A stretch of 8,744 bases of DNA from CF-118 sp035689345 (GCA_035689345.1 DASSLR010000053.1:1-8744), one strand, 5' to 3'; counted from the stretch's first letter, positions 1 to 7,490 are shown. Numbers and translations are program-made. Notes: generated by a model not told the origin, from the letters alone.

Positions 1-573
1 GGAGCGGAGTTCGCCCACGTGATCGTCGGCCGCGGCCGCCTGACGGCGACGGGCACGGCGTTCGGGCTCGAGCCGCTGCCTTACCGCCTCGAATACAAGC
101 TCGAGACTCTTGCCCGCTTCGTCACGTCGGGGATCCTGGTCGAGGCCACGGGCCAGGACTGGAGCCGCCGGCTCGACCTCCGGCGCCTGTGGTCGGGGAA
201 GTGGACGGCTCGAACTCGGGCCAAGGGCGCGGTCGACCTCCCGGAGCCTGGCGGCGACCTGGCCGGCCTGAACAAGACGTCGCTGGACTGCGACCTGGCC
301 TGGTCTCCCCTCACCAACACGATGCCGGTGCTGCGGCACGGGCTGCTGGCCGGCGGCGGGCCCATCGATTTCGTCATGGCCTGGATCTCCGTGCCCGACC
401 TTGCCGTCCACGTCAGCCGCCAGCGCTACACGTTCGTTCGCCGCGAGGGCGCCGGCTCGATCGTGCGCTACGAGTCGGCTTCCCGGGACTTCGCCGCCGA
501 GCTCGTCTTCGACCCGGACGGACTGGTGATCAGCTACCCGGGGATCGGCCGGACGCCCCAGCCGCCCGGATGA
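1..573 (+). CDS. Putative glycolipid-binding family protein (DUF1089-like), 5' partial
   Basis: The frame is open from base 1 to the TGA at 571-573, giving 190 visible residues. A GTG at 19 could be read as a start, but the six residues before it (GAEFAH) fit the N-terminal part of the family, so the true start probably lies left of the window. The protein resembles the putative glycolipid-binding family (PF06475, formerly DUF1089). It has a Y-R-L-E-Y strand near the start, then a CDLAWSPLTNTMPV block at about residue 97, an A-W-I-x-V-P-D-L segment, a Q-R-Y-T strand and a closing F-D-P-D-G-L-V-x-x-Y-P-G. The C-terminal block is typical and the length is near the usual 180-200 residues, so little is missing. 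No signal peptide is visible. The family's biochemical role is poorly known; lipid binding is a family label, not something the sequence proves. Its 3' end converges on the SRPBCC gene. Confidence 0.75.
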   Translation, partial: GAEFAHVIVGRGRLTATGTAFGLEPLPYRLEYKLETLARFVTSGILVEATGQDWSRRLDLRRLWSGKWTARTRAKGAVDLPEPGGDLAGLNKTSLDCDLAWSPLTNTMPVLRHGLLAGGGPIDFVMAWISVPDLAVHVSRQRYTFVRREGAGSIVRYESASRDFAAELVFDPDGLVISYPGIGRTPQPPG

Positions 574-667
574 GGTCGCGGAGCGATTGCACCGGGCCAA
601 CCCTCAACTCCCGGCTGAGAAAGGTCCGGATGAACCAGCCCCGCCACCCGGGCGGGATGTGAAAGTC
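530..667 (-). pseudogene. C-terminal remainder of the SRPBCC gene beyond the in-frame TGA
   Basis: Reading on in the same frame past the TGA at 670-668 gives 45 residues, then TGA at 532-530. They begin D-F-H-I-P-P-G-W-R-G-W, continue with F-L-S-R-E-L-R-V-G-P-V-Q-S-L-R-D-L, and end in a short G/S/R tail. This matches the last beta strand, the PPG-W turn and the amphipathic C-terminal helix of SRPBCC proteins, so it is the missing part of the gene at 668-997 and not random sequence. No frameshift is needed: one codon separates the parts. There is no obvious own start or ribosome binding site. The last 44 nt overlap, tail to tail, the 3' end of the + strand glycolipid-binding gene. Confidence 0.65.
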
Positions 668-997
668 TCAATTGAACCGGATGAGCGTCCCGCCCTCGGG
701 CGTCTCGGTGAGCGTGAGGTGCTCGTGGTTCTCGAGGCCGAGCGGCAGCCGCGCCAGCAGGTCGATCCAGCGGTGGTCGGGGTCCATGTCGCCGACCTCG
801 ATGGTCACCGGCCAGGTCCGGCCGAGGCCCTGCGCGCGCAGGTTGACGATCTGACCCTTGGCGGCCCGGCCTGGCGGGTGCGCCGACACGAACGTCGCGT
901 CGGCCCACTCGCCGAGCCGCTCGGTGTCGGTCACGACCTGCCATACGCGATCCGGCGAGGCGCTCGTGACCGCGGCCGGGCAGACGTTGACGATCAC
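668..997 (-). CDS. SRPBCC (START-like) domain protein, ended early by an in-frame TGA
   Basis: This 109-residue product starts at GTG 997-995. The start overlaps the TGA of the upstream phosphotransferase gene in a GTGA, and GAGG at 1006-1003 lies 5 nt before it, so translational coupling is likely. It has the SRPBCC/polyketide-cyclase fold pattern: an N-terminal strand, then S-P-D-R-V-W-Q-V-V-T-D-T-E-R-L-G-E-W-A, a long middle sheet with W-P-V-T-I-E-V-G-D-M-D-P, and H-L-T-L-T-E-T-P-E-G-G-T-L-I-R-F-N. The frame meets TGA at 670-668, just where the last strand and C-terminal helix of the fold should begin. Those parts are encoded in the same frame downstream (see 530-667). Family members bind small hydrophobic ligands or have lost activity; the ligand here is unknown. 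It may be a recent pseudogene, a sequencing error or a read-through case. A full protein would be 154 residues, the usual family size. Confidence 0.7.
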   Translation of the reverse strand: MIVNVCPAAVTSASPDRVWQVVTDTERLGEWADATFVSAHPPGRAAKGQIVNLRAQGLGRTWPVTIEVGDMDPDHRWIDLLARLPLGLENHEHLTLTETPEGGTLIRFN

Positions 998-1908
998 GAG
1001 AGCCTCGACACGGCTGTAACGATGAACGATTCGTAGCGCCGCGCCCGGCGCATGCCATCGACGCGGGGATTCGGGATCCAGCTCAGCGCGTCGGCGATGT
1101 CCCAGTACGGATGATGCGACGCCACGCCGCAAGCTTCGAGCCACGCGTCGGCCACTGCCGGCCCGTTGTCGAGCCACAGGTTCACGCGGCAGTGCGCCAC
1201 GTCGACCGCCACCGGTCCGCGACATCCATGCAGCCAGTCGACGATGGCGGAGGGACGGCGGCCCTTCCACAACACGTTGCCCGGGTGGAAGTCGCGATGG
1301 ATGAACGATTGACCCTCTTGCGGCGCGGGCCCGCGAAAAACATCGACAGCTCTCCGCCACGCCTCGGGCTGCGTCCACCACTCCGGCATGTCGAGGGGGT
1401 CGCTCGCACCCCACAGCCGGTATTCCGGCAACGCGCCCGGAGGCACGGCCGCGGATTGGATTCGGGCCGCGAGGCGAGCGAGGCCTTCGAGCCAGGGCCC
1501 GACCTCACGCGGCCGGAACCGCCGCCGTCCAGGCATTCGGGTCATGAGCAAAGCCGGCCACACGGTGTCGGTGCCTTCACGATCCATGGCCATGACTCGC
1601 GGCAGGGGCAGCTGCGTCGGCGCGAGCAACTCGAGGACGCGCGCCTCGCGCCCGGCGGAGTCCGGCTCCTCCGGATCGGGCCGGTACAGCTTGAGCACGA
1701 AGCGCCGCGGCGCGACGTCGGGAGCGTCGAAGGCAAGCACCGCGCCCGTGATGCCTCCGGCCAGCGGCTTGATAGATCGCAAGTCCCGCGCACCCAGGGC
1801 CCGCTGAGCCCAGGCCAGCGCGTGTCGCGCTACTTGGTCGAAGTCGTCTCTCCGATCGCGGCCTGAGCCGCCGCCAGGCGCGCCACGGGCACGCGGAACG
1901 GGCTGCAC
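994..1908 (-). CDS. APH/choline-kinase-type phosphotransferase
   Basis: This is a protein-kinase-like small-molecule phosphotransferase of the APH family (PF01636). From GTG 1908 (304 residues), L-A-G-G-I-T-G-A-V at about 49-57 is the nucleotide-binding loop. K73 in F-V-L-K-L is the likely ATP lysine, followed by a conserved helix with G-R-E-A-R-V-L-E. The catalytic motif H-R-D-F-H-P-G-N has D206 and N211, and I-V-D-W with D224 is the metal-binding motif. The substrate cannot be told; an antibiotic-resistance role should not be assumed. The start is uncertain. GTG 1908 is the only standard start upstream of the N-terminal helix, but it overlaps the dikinase gene by 79 nt and has no clear Shine-Dalgarno. 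TTG 1782 would cut the helix, and ATG 1977 adds a basic, unstructured extension. The 3' end overlaps the SRPBCC start in a GTGA, so these two genes are probably co-translated. Confidence 0.8.
   Translation of the reverse strand: MQPVPRARGAPGGGSGRDRRDDFDQVARHALAWAQRALGARDLRSIKPLAGGITGAVLAFDAPDVAPRRFVLKLYRPDPEEPDSAGREARVLELLAPTQLPLPRVMAMDREGTDTVWPALLMTRMPGRRRFRPREVGPWLEGLARLAARIQSAAVPPGALPEYRLWGASDPLDMPEWWTQPEAWRRAVDVFRGPAPQEGQSFIHRDFHPGNVLWKGRRPSAIVDWLHGCRGPVAVDVAHCRVNLWLDNGPAVADAWLEACGVASHHPYWDIADALSWIPNPRVDGMRRARRYESFIVTAVSRLS
998..1006 (-). promoter_or_regulatory. Ribosome binding site for the SRPBCC gene
   Basis: GAGG at 1006-1003 with a 5-nt spacer precedes GTG 997. It lies inside the 3' end of the phosphotransferase gene and decides the start codon of the SRPBCC protein. 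Confidence 0.5.
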
Positions 1909-4526
1909 GAAACGTAGTTCAGGTTGAGCCGGTGGCACAGGTGAATCGAATCGGGGTCGCCGCCGTGCTCTCCGCAAATCCCGACCTCGAGCCGCGGCCG
2001 CGTCTTGCGGCCCTCCTGCACGGCCAGCTGCATCAGGCGCCCCACGCCGTTCTGGTCGATCGTCTCGAACGGGTTGCGCGGAAGGATCTTTCGGTCGAGG
2101 TAGCGGACGATGAAGTGGCGCTCGGCGTCATCACGCGAGTAGCCGAACGTCGTCTGCGTGAGGTCGTTCGTCCCGAAGGAGAAGAACTCCGCCTCGCTCG
2201 CGATCTCGCCCGCGGTCAGCGCCGCACGCGGGAGCTCGATCATGGTCCCGAACTTGTACGGAACCTGCACCCCCTTCTCCTTGTGCACAGCGTCCACGAC
2301 AGGTCGAAGCTGCTCGTGGATCTCGTGTAGCTCGGCCAGCGTCCCGACGAGCGGGATCATGATCTCCGGCCTCGCGTCGACCCCGCGCTTGCGCAGCGCG
2401 CAGGCCGCCTCCATGATCGCGCGCACCTGCATCCTCGCGATCTCCGGGTAGAGCATCAGCAGCCGTCCGCCGCGCAGCCCAAGCATGGGATTGGCCTCGT
2501 GCAGGTCCTCCACGCGCGCGAGAACTTTCTGCAAGCGCTTCAGCCGCTCCGGACTCCTGTGTGTCGCCTTCAAGGTGGAGGTCTCGGCGATCAGCTCCTC
2601 GCGGTTGGGCAGGAACTCGTGGAGCGGCGGGTCGATGAGACGGATGACCACCGGCTTGCCGGCCATCGTCCGGAAGATCCCCAGGAAGTCGCTGCGCTGG
2701 ATCGGCAGCAGCTTCGCCAGCTGGCGCTCGCGGTCGGCGGTGGAGTCGGCCATGATCATCGCCTGCACCAGAGGGAGGCGGTCCGCCTCCATGAACATGT
2801 GCTCAGTGCGGCACAGCCCGATGCCCTGCGCGCCGTTCTCGAGCGCCTTCTTCGCGTCCCGCGGGTAATCCGCGTTGGCCCAAACCTCGAGGCGGCGCAG
2901 CTCATCGGCCCACTGCAGGATCGCCCGCGCCGCGCGATGGCGGTTGAGCGGGCGCGCCTCGATCGTGGGGATGTGGCCGGCGTAGATGTCCCCGGTCGTT
3001 CCGTCGATCGTCAGCTCTTCGCCTTCGTGGATGGTCGTGCCGCCGACCGACAGCTGCCGGCGCTTCTCGTCGACCAGCACTTTGCTTGCGCCCACCACGC
3101 AAGGCCGGCCCATCCCGCGCGCCACCAGCGCCGCGTGGCTCGCCGTGCCGCCGGTCTGCGTGAGGATCCCTTTCGCCTCGACCATCCCGTGCACGTCGTT
3201 CGGGTTGGTCTCGACGCGCACGAGGATCACGGCCTTGCCTTCCTTGCCGAGCCGGACCGCGGAATCGGCGTCAAAAACGGCCAGGCCGCTCGCGGCGCCC
3301 GGTGAAGCAGGCACGCCTTTGGCAAGCGGCTGAGTCTTCGCGCTCGGTGCGATGCGCGGGAACAGCAGCTGCTCCAGCTGGCGTGGCTCGACGCGCGCGA
3401 CCGCCTCCTGCCTGGTGATGAGTCGTTCGGCGACCATGTCGACCGCGATGTTCACTGCGGCCTCGCCGGTGCGTTTGGCCGCGCGCGTCTGCAGCATGTA
3501 AAGCTTGCCGCGCTCAACGGTGAACTCGAGGTCCTGCACGTCGCGGTAGTGCTTCTCCAGCCGGCGCGCGTAACGCTGGAACTCCGAATACACCTTCGGC
3601 AGGCGGCGCTTCAGGGCCTTGATGGGCTCCGTATCCCGCACGCCGGCCACGACGTCCTCACCCTGAGCGTTGGCGAGGTAATCGCCGTAGAGCTCCTTGC
3701 TTCCCGTGATGGGGTTGCGCGTGAAGGCGACGCCCGTGCCCGAGGACTGACCCATGTTGCCGAACACCATCATCTGCACGTTGACCGCCGTGCCGAGGTC
3801 GTCGGGGATGCGCTCCATGCGCCGGTACGTGACCGCCCGCGGCGTCTGCCAGGACCGAAAAACCGCGTCGATCGCCTCGCGCAGCTGTTCCAACGGGTCC
3901 GACGGAAAATCGTGCCCGGTCGCGTCCTTATATATGGCGAGGTAGCGGCGGACCAGCGCGCGCAGCGCGGAGGCCGAGAGCTCAGGGTCGGTCTTCACGT
4001 GTGCCCGCTTCTTCGCCGCGCTCAACGCCGACTCGAACTTCTGACCGTCGATGCCCTTCACGGTCTTGCCGAACATCTGGATGAAGCGACGGCGCGCATC
4101 CAGGGCGAACCGCTCGTCGCGAGTCAGGGCGGCGAGGCCGCGAGCCGTCTCTTCGTTGAGGCCGAGATTGAGGACCGTGTCCATCATTCCGGGCATCGAA
4201 AACTTGGCGCCCGAGCGGACGCTCACCAGCAGCGGGTTGCGCGCGTCGCCGAACTTCTTGCCGGACTTCGCCTCCACCTTCTTGAGCGCGGCTGTGGCCT
4301 GCTCCCACAGCCCCTCCGGAAAGTGGCCTTTGGCCGCGTAATACGCGCGACAGGCTTCTGTGGTGATGGTGAACCCGGGCGGGACGGGCATGCCGGCGCG
4401 GGTCATCTCCGCGGCGCCCGCGCCCTTGCCACCGAGCAGGTCGCGCATCTGCGCGGACCCCTCCTGGAACAGGTACACCCACTTGCGCTTGCCGCGCGCT
4501 GCGGACATCGGCACATAGTGTGCCAC
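1830..4526 (-). CDS. ppdK: Pyruvate, phosphate dikinase
   Basis: This cytoplasmic enzyme (EC 2.7.9.1) interconverts pyruvate + ATP + Pi and PEP + AMP + PPi through a phosphohistidine. From GTG 4526 it has 898 residues, close to the usual 870-900. The N-terminal ATP-binding domain opens with K-W-V-Y-L-F-Q-E-G and L-L-G-G-K-G-A-G and carries S-V-R-S-G-A-K-F-S-M-P-G-M-M-D-T. The swivelling domain has G-G-T-A-S-H-A-A-L-V-A-R-G-M-G with catalytic H464. The TIM-barrel domain has G-L-C-R-T-E-H-M-F, E-I-M-I-P-L-V-G, F-S-F-G-T-N-D-L-T-Q and the proton-donor motif G-I-C-G-E-H-G-G-D-P with C851. All core motifs are intact. ATG 4508 (892 residues) is an equally good start and fits the family N-terminus better; neither has a strong Shine-Dalgarno. 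Ala462 replaces the Thr that plant-type regulatory proteins phosphorylate. The gene lies 42 nt after the MMPL gene. Confidence 0.96.
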   Translation of the reverse strand: MAHYVPMSAARGKRKWVYLFQEGSAQMRDLLGGKGAGAAEMTRAGMPVPPGFTITTEACRAYYAAKGHFPEGLWEQATAALKKVEAKSGKKFGDARNPLLVSVRSGAKFSMPGMMDTVLNLGLNEETARGLAALTRDERFALDARRRFIQMFGKTVKGIDGQKFESALSAAKKRAHVKTDPELSASALRALVRRYLAIYKDATGHDFPSDPLEQLREAIDAVFRSWQTPRAVTYRRMERIPDDLGTAVNVQMMVFGNMGQSSGTGVAFTRNPITGSKELYGDYLANAQGEDVVAGVRDTEPIKALKRRLPKVYSEFQRYARRLEKHYRDVQDLEFTVERGKLYMLQTRAAKRTGEAAVNIAVDMVAERLITRQEAVARVEPRQLEQLLFPRIAPSAKTQPLAKGVPASPGAASGLAVFDADSAVRLGKEGKAVILVRVETNPNDVHGMVEAKGILTQTGGTASHAALVARGMGRPCVVGASKVLVDEKRRQLSVGGTTIHEGEELTIDGTTGDIYAGHIPTIEARPLNRHRAARAILQWADELRRLEVWANADYPRDAKKALENGAQGIGLCRTEHMFMEADRLPLVQAMIMADSTADRERQLAKLLPIQRSDFLGIFRTMAGKPVVIRLIDPPLHEFLPNREELIAETSTLKATHRSPERLKRLQKVLARVEDLHEANPMLGLRGGRLLMLYPEIARMQVRAIMEAACALRKRGVDARPEIMIPLVGTLAELHEIHEQLRPVVDAVHKEKGVQVPYKFGTMIELPRAALTAGEIASEAEFFSFGTNDLTQTTFGYSRDDAERHFIVRYLDRKILPRNPFETIDQNGVGRLMQLAVQEGRKTRPRLEVGICGEHGGDPDSIHLCHRLNLNYVSCSPFRVPVARLAAAQAAIGETTSTK

Positions 4527-4547
4527 CGCCCTCAGAGCCGGCCGGAG

Positions 4548-4569
4548 GGCCGAAAGACCGCCTTCGGCC
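4548..4569. repeat. Stem-loop between the MMPL and dikinase genes
   Basis: GGCCGAA at 4548-4554 and TTCGGCC at 4563-4569 form a perfect 7-bp inverted repeat with an 8-nt loop, overlapping the MMPL stop codon (4571-4569 on the minus strand). No T-run follows on either strand, so it is not a typical intrinsic terminator. It could be an RNA-processing or stability hairpin between the two cistrons, or chance in a GC-rich gap. Confidence 0.4.
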
Positions 4570-6860
4570 TAGGCGACAGCCTCCACCGGCTCCGGCCTCG
4601 CCGGTGCCTCCACCCCAAGGTCGTCCAGGCCGGCACGCTCGTAGAGCCACCGCAGCGGGCGCGGCGCCCACCAGTTGAAGCCGCCGAGCAGGCGCATCAC
4701 CGCCGGGACGACCAGGGCGCGCACGAGCGTCGCGTCGATGGCGACCGCGATCGCAAGCCCGATGCCGATGGCCTTGATGATCACGACCTCGGCCAGACCG
4801 AACGCGAGGAAGACGGTGACCATGATCGCCGCGGCGCCGGTGATCAGCCGGCCGCTGCGCTCGAGGCCGGAGGCCACGGCCGTGGTGTTGTCGCCGGTGC
4901 GCACGTACTCCTCGTGGATGCGGCTCACGAGCAGCACCTCGTAGTCCATCGAGAGCCCGAACACGATGCTGAAGAGGATCACCGGGATGCTCGGGTCGAT
5001 CGACTGCGGCGTGAAGTTGAGGATGTTCGCGAGATGGCCCTGCTGGAAGATCCACACCAGCGCGCCGAACGAAGCACCGATGGACAGGAAGTTGAGCAGC
5101 ACTGCCTTCAGCGGCAGCACCACCGAGCCTGTCAGCAGGAAGAGCACGACGTAGGTCACCAGCACCACGAACGCGACGGCGACCGGCGTGCGGTCGGTGA
5201 TGAACTTGATGACGTCGAGGTCGACCGCGGTCTGGCCGCCGACCAGCACCTGGCCTCCGTCGCCGACGCCGACGTCGGCGCGAATGGCCCTGACGATGGC
5301 ACGCGAGGCGTCGGAGGTCTGCGGCGCGTTGGTCGTCGCCTGGATCACGACGATGTGCTTGCCCACGGTCGCCGTTACGAGCTGCCGCACCTGCGGGGGC
5401 AGCAAGCTCAGGTCGCCCGAATACATGCGCTCGTAGTCCGACAGGCCGAGGTTCGGGTTGAGGTCGTAGATCGACGCCGTGTGCAGGACGCCCGGGATGT
5501 TCGCGACCCGCTGCTCGAATGCGTACTGGTCGGCGATGCGCTCGCTTGTGAGCGGCGACCCGTTCGGGTAATCGACCACGATGGTGAACGTCGTCTGGTC
5601 CTGGCCGGGGAAGTCGGCGAGGAACCGGTCCCAACCCTGCCGCGCTTCGAGACGCGACGGCAGCATCTGGACGCCGCCGTTGGCTAGGCGCAGGCTGAGG
5701 AACGGTGTGCCGGCCACGAGCAGGAAACTCACCGTCGGAATCAGGACGAGCACCGGCCGCTTCATGACCCAACCGGCGAGCCGGTGCCACGTGCCCCTCC
5801 CCTGCGGAGCGGCCTGCAGCCACGACGGCAGGCGAAGCCGGTTGACGCCCGGGCCGATGATCGAGAGCAGCGCGGGCAGGAACGTGAGGCCGTAGATCAC
5901 CGCGACCGCCACGACGATCGCCCCGGCCGCGCCCATCGAGGCCAGGAACGTCCCCTGGAAGAAGAGCATCGCGGACAGGCCGACCGCGACCGTGAGGCCG
6001 GAGAAGGTGATCGCCCGGCCCGCCGTGGCGACGGTGGTCGCTATCGCATCCTCGCGGGTGGCGCCCGCGGCCAGCTCGTCGCGGAAGCGATTGACGATGA
6101 ACAGCGAGTAGTCGATGGAGACTCCGAGGCCGATCAGCGTGACGATGTTCAGCGCGTATTGGGACACGTCCGTGAAGCGGTTGAGGAAGAAGGTACCGGC
6201 CAGGCCGCCGACGATGGTGAGGATGCCGACGCCAAGCGGGAGTCCCGCCGCCACGACCGAGGCGAAGATGATCACGAGCAGGATGAGGGTGACCGGCAGG
6301 GTCACGGTCTCCGCCCGCTGGAGGTCGCTTTCGAGCGTCGTGTTGAACGCCTGGTTGATCGGCACGAAGCCGGTGCCCGTCACCGTGAGGGTGGAGGACC
6401 TGACCTCAGCGCGAAGCGCGTCGTAGTCATGCCACGCCTGCGTGCCCGTGGAACGCAGCTCGACGCTGACGAGCGCTTCGTGACCGTCCTTGGAGATGTA
6501 CGCCTGCCTGGTGCGCGGGTCGCTGGTGTTGTACGGGTCGACCAGCTTGTTGATGCGCGGGTCGCCCTCTATCGGCGCGAGGGCCGACTCGACGGCGGAC
6601 TGGAAGGCCCCGTCGGTCGCGACGAGTGAATCGCCGCGGAAAAGGAGGAAGAACGTCGAGGTCTGCTTGCTTCCGCTCGGCAGCTCAGACGAAACCAGGT
6701 TGCCGGCTCGCGCCGACTCCAGGTTGCTCGTCAGCGGACCACCGCTCGTGAGCGTGCCGCCCATGAGCAGGCCGGCGATGGAGATGGCGAGCAGGAGGCC
6801 CGACCCCATCAGCGTCGCCCATCGGTACTTGAAGACGATTCGACCCCAGCCCGCGAACAC
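4569..6860 (-). CDS. MMPL/RND-family membrane transporter
   Basis: This 763-residue inner-membrane exporter belongs to the MMPL branch of the RND superfamily (PF03176), which uses the proton gradient to export lipids or hydrophobic compounds. The start is GTG 6860, because AGGAGG at 6872-6867 lies 6 nt upstream; the open frame further up is only antisense-like coding of the TetR end. There are two similar halves. Each has one N-terminal helix (about residues 9-32, and again near P-V-L-V-L-I-P-T-V-S-F-L-L-V-A), an extracytoplasmic porter domain, and five more helices. The proton-relay Asp-Tyr pairs are seen in G-V-S-I-D-Y-S-L-F (D250, Y251) and G-L-S-M-D-Y-E-V-L-L (D639, Y640). A short proline- and alanine-rich tail is cytoplasmic. 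It sits 29 nt after the TetR gene, which suggests TetR control. The substrate is unknown; a glycolipid-binding-type gene nearby is only a weak hint at lipids. Confidence 0.92.
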   Translation of the reverse strand: MFAGWGRIVFKYRWATLMGSGLLLAISIAGLLMGGTLTSGGPLTSNLESARAGNLVSSELPSGSKQTSTFFLLFRGDSLVATDGAFQSAVESALAPIEGDPRINKLVDPYNTSDPRTRQAYISKDGHEALVSVELRSTGTQAWHDYDALRAEVRSSTLTVTGTGFVPINQAFNTTLESDLQRAETVTLPVTLILLVIIFASVVAAGLPLGVGILTIVGGLAGTFFLNRFTDVSQYALNIVTLIGLGVSIDYSLFIVNRFRDELAAGATREDAIATTVATAGRAITFSGLTVAVGLSAMLFFQGTFLASMGAAGAIVVAVAVIYGLTFLPALLSIIGPGVNRLRLPSWLQAAPQGRGTWHRLAGWVMKRPVLVLIPTVSFLLVAGTPFLSLRLANGGVQMLPSRLEARQGWDRFLADFPGQDQTTFTIVVDYPNGSPLTSERIADQYAFEQRVANIPGVLHTASIYDLNPNLGLSDYERMYSGDLSLLPPQVRQLVTATVGKHIVVIQATTNAPQTSDASRAIVRAIRADVGVGDGGQVLVGGQTAVDLDVIKFITDRTPVAVAFVVLVTYVVLFLLTGSVVLPLKAVLLNFLSIGASFGALVWIFQQGHLANILNFTPQSIDPSIPVILFSIVFGLSMDYEVLLVSRIHEEYVRTGDNTTAVASGLERSGRLITGAAAIMVTVFLAFGLAEVVIIKAIGIGLAIAVAIDATLVRALVVPAVMRLLGGFNWWAPRPLRWLYERAGLDDLGVEAPARPEPVEAVA

Positions 6861-6872
6861 TGTCTTCCTCCT
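6861..6872 (-). promoter_or_regulatory. Strong Shine-Dalgarno of the MMPL gene
   Basis: AGGAGG at 6872-6867 is followed by AAGACA and GTG 6860. It fixes the MMPL start and sits in the 29-nt gap after the TetR stop codon. Confidence 0.8.
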
Positions 6873-6889
6873 CTTGCGTGAAAGCGGCG

Positions 6890-7456
6890 CTACGCGCCCT
6901 GACCGCTCGTGTAGACCGCTGACAGCGACATCGCGGCGAGCGCGTCGATCGCCTCGTCCGCGTCGAACTCCTTGTCGATGAGGCTCTGGATGATGATGCC
7001 GAGCACCGCGCCCCAAACCGCGCCTGCGATGCCGCGCGCGGGCGTCGGGTCGAGCTCACGCTCGGCGAACACCTGGCGCGCTATCTCTTCGACGTGGCCG
7101 CGCTGCTCTCGCGTGAAATCGCGCAGGCCCGCTCCCACTTCCGGGTCGTGCAGGGCGATGCCGATCAGCTGGACGTAAAGGGCGTTCGATCCGCGGTCGC
7201 CGCGAATCTTGGTCTTGGCGTCCTCGAAGGCGGCGACGGCACCTGCCTCGCCCTGGACGTCGAGCTCGAGCTTCTCGCAGACGAACTGCAGCACCTCGAC
7301 CACCAGGCGCTGCTTCGACTTGAAGTAGTAGTGGACCAGGCCCTGGGCCACGCCCGCCTCCTCGGCGATCTGCTTGATCGAGCTGTTCTCGTAGCCCTGC
7401 TCGCTCAGGACGCGAAATGCCGCCTGCAGGATCTTCTCGCGGGTGTCGGTGGGCAT
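6890..7456 (-). CDS. TetR/AcrR-family transcriptional regulator
   Basis: This 188-residue protein has the TetR N-terminal DNA-binding domain: T-R-E-K-I-L-Q-A-A-F-R-V-L at 5-17, then S-I-K-Q-I-A-E-E-A-G-V-A-Q-G-L-V-H-Y-Y-F at about 26-45, the helix-turn-helix with its usual H-Y-Y-F-K-S-K end. The rest is helical and forms the ligand-binding and dimerisation domain, which is not recognisable to a subfamily. ATG 7456 was chosen because it places the first helix at the usual distance and gives normal length; AGGAG lies 12 nt upstream, which is a little far. An in-frame TTG at 7528 would put the start inside the operator and the -10 region and is unlikely. It is divergent from the membrane protein at 7614 and directly upstream of the MMPL gene, so it is probably a repressor of that exporter and of itself. 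The inducer is unknown. Confidence 0.92.
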   Translation of the reverse strand: MPTDTREKILQAAFRVLSEQGYENSSIKQIAEEAGVAQGLVHYYFKSKQRLVVEVLQFVCEKLELDVQGEAGAVAAFEDAKTKIRGDRGSNALYVQLIGIALHDPEVGAGLRDFTREQRGHVEEIARQVFAERELDPTPARGIAGAVWGAVLGIIIQSLIDKEFDADEAIDALAAMSLSAVYTSGQGA

Positions 7457-7490
7457 CTTCGGGCTTGACTCCTTGGCTCCATGCGTGGGC

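Noticed and set aside
994..1908. Antibiotic-resistance aminoglycoside phosphotransferase
   Set aside because: Only the general kinase motifs are seen. Most APH-fold proteins in soil bacteria act on other or unknown substrates, and the context gives no sign of resistance.
3549..5687. A 712-codon open frame on the + strand across the dikinase and MMPL genes
   Set aside because: It is antisense to two certain genes, crosses their junction, and is extremely rich in R, H, E and D with no domain. This is what the codon bias of high-GC genes produces on the opposite strand.
3982..5823. A 613-codon open frame on the minus strand overlapping dikinase and MMPL
   Set aside because: It is another reading frame of the same two genes, R/G/A/P-rich and without motifs. 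The real frames carry catalytic motifs.
5784..6629. A 281-codon + strand frame opposite MMPL
   Set aside because: It is a charged, low-complexity antisense frame with no ribosome binding site and no recognisable domain.
6861..7016. Extension of the MMPL protein upstream to 7016
   Set aside because: It would overlap the TetR gene and adds an R/H-rich segment unlike MMPL N-termini. GTG 6860 has an excellent Shine-Dalgarno.
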